Of a DNA stretch of 5,968 bases, positions 5,677 through 5,968 are shown piece after piece. Below the pieces are notes generated by a model. The model searched no databases. It had not been told where the DNA came from and saw nothing but the letters and a program-made list of their open reading frames with translations. How positions within the stretch are numbered: position 1 is the first letter of the stretch; the number at the start of each line of letters is the position of its first letter. Source of the stretch: Desulfobacterales bacterium (lineage in GTDB: Bacteria; Desulfobacterota; Desulfobacteria; Desulfobacterales; C00003060); the NCBI GenBank assembly GCA_030613145.1, contig JAUWMM010000132.1, positions 1 through 5,968 on the forward strand, in the 5' to 3' direction. The translations under genes were made by a program, and so were the position numbers.

Positions 5677-5968
5677 ATGCGCTATGAAGGTCCGATATAT
5701 CGCCCACCCAGTGAGGCCGATTCTCTACTGATCCAGGCAACAGTTGGATGCCCTCACAACCGATGTACGTTCTGCATGGTGTATAAGAACGGACCAAGGT
5801 TCCGTATCCGGCCGGTCAATGAAGTTAAGGAAGATATATTAGAAGCCAAAAGGGTTTACGGCCCCCATGTGAGCACCATGTTTCTTCCGGCCGGAAATAC
5901 CATAGCCATGAAGACAAAAGACCTGGCCGAGATATGCCGTTTTGCCGGAGCCACCTTTTCAACTCTTG
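5677..5968 (+). CDS. Radical SAM protein, N-terminal part (cut by window edge)
   Basis: Only the first 97 codons are present; the reading frame is open to the edge. The product begins MRYEGPIYRPPSEADSLLI, and the sequence ATVGCPHNRCTFCMVYK at 21-37 carries the [4Fe-4S] cluster cysteines Cys25, Cys30 and Cys33. The spacing is CX4CX2C rather than the textbook CX3CX2C. This matches, as far as I can recall, a COG1032-like group of radical SAM proteins with GCSHNRCTFC-type motifs and a following MYK and FR segment; here RFRIRPVNEVKEDI is seen at 41-54 and MFLPAGNTIAM at 68-78. Such enzymes cleave S-adenosylmethionine to a 5'-deoxyadenosyl radical; the substrate of this group is not known to me. 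The start is supported by AAGG at 5666-5669, seven bases upstream. It diverges from ispG across 221 bp and shows no clear functional link to it. Confidence 0.88.
   Translation, partial: MRYEGPIYRPPSEADSLLIQATVGCPHNRCTFCMVYKNGPRFRIRPVNEVKEDILEAKRVYGPHVSTMFLPAGNTIAMKTKDLAEICRFAGATFSTL

Overview
The window is mostly a housekeeping block from a bacterial chromosome. It holds four complete genes and one gene cut by the right edge. From left to right: rpmB (ribosomal protein L28) on the plus strand; then rel (bifunctional (p)ppGpp synthetase/hydrolase), proS (prolyl-tRNA synthetase) and ispG (MEP isoprenoid pathway) on the minus strand, transcribed in the order ispG-proS-rel; then the first 97 codons of a radical SAM protein on the plus strand, divergent from ispG.

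The organism looks like a Desulfobacterota/deltaproteobacterial-type Gram-negative. This is inferred from the ispG-proS-rel order ending against rpmB, an L28 with four zinc-binding cysteines, an archaeal/eukaryal-type ProRS in a bacterium, and GGAGTAAT-type octamer repeats between genes. The placement is moderate confidence and needs a database search.

Layout: positions 1-284 have no protein gene but contain several inverted repeats that could close into one folded RNA; this is the least explained stretch. rpmB (285-488) and rel (ending at 530) converge across 41 bp. rel (530-2674) is separated from proS by 179 bp that carry a long imperfect inverted repeat built of 8-bp units, lying in the rel leader. 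proS (2854-4380) starts one base after the ispG stop codon, so the two are almost certainly cotranscribed and probably translationally coupled. The 221-bp divergent region 5456-5676 holds a small hairpin nested inside a larger inverted repeat and no convincing promoter.

Functionally, L28 and ProRS serve translation, Rel couples amino-acid starvation on the ribosome to (p)ppGpp, and IspG makes isoprenoid precursors with an Fe-S cluster. I see no mobile element, CRISPR array, tRNA, rRNA or defence system, and no clear sign of a new multi-gene system. The points most worth a second look are the possible structured RNA at 2-216 and the octamer-repeat hairpin just upstream of rel.
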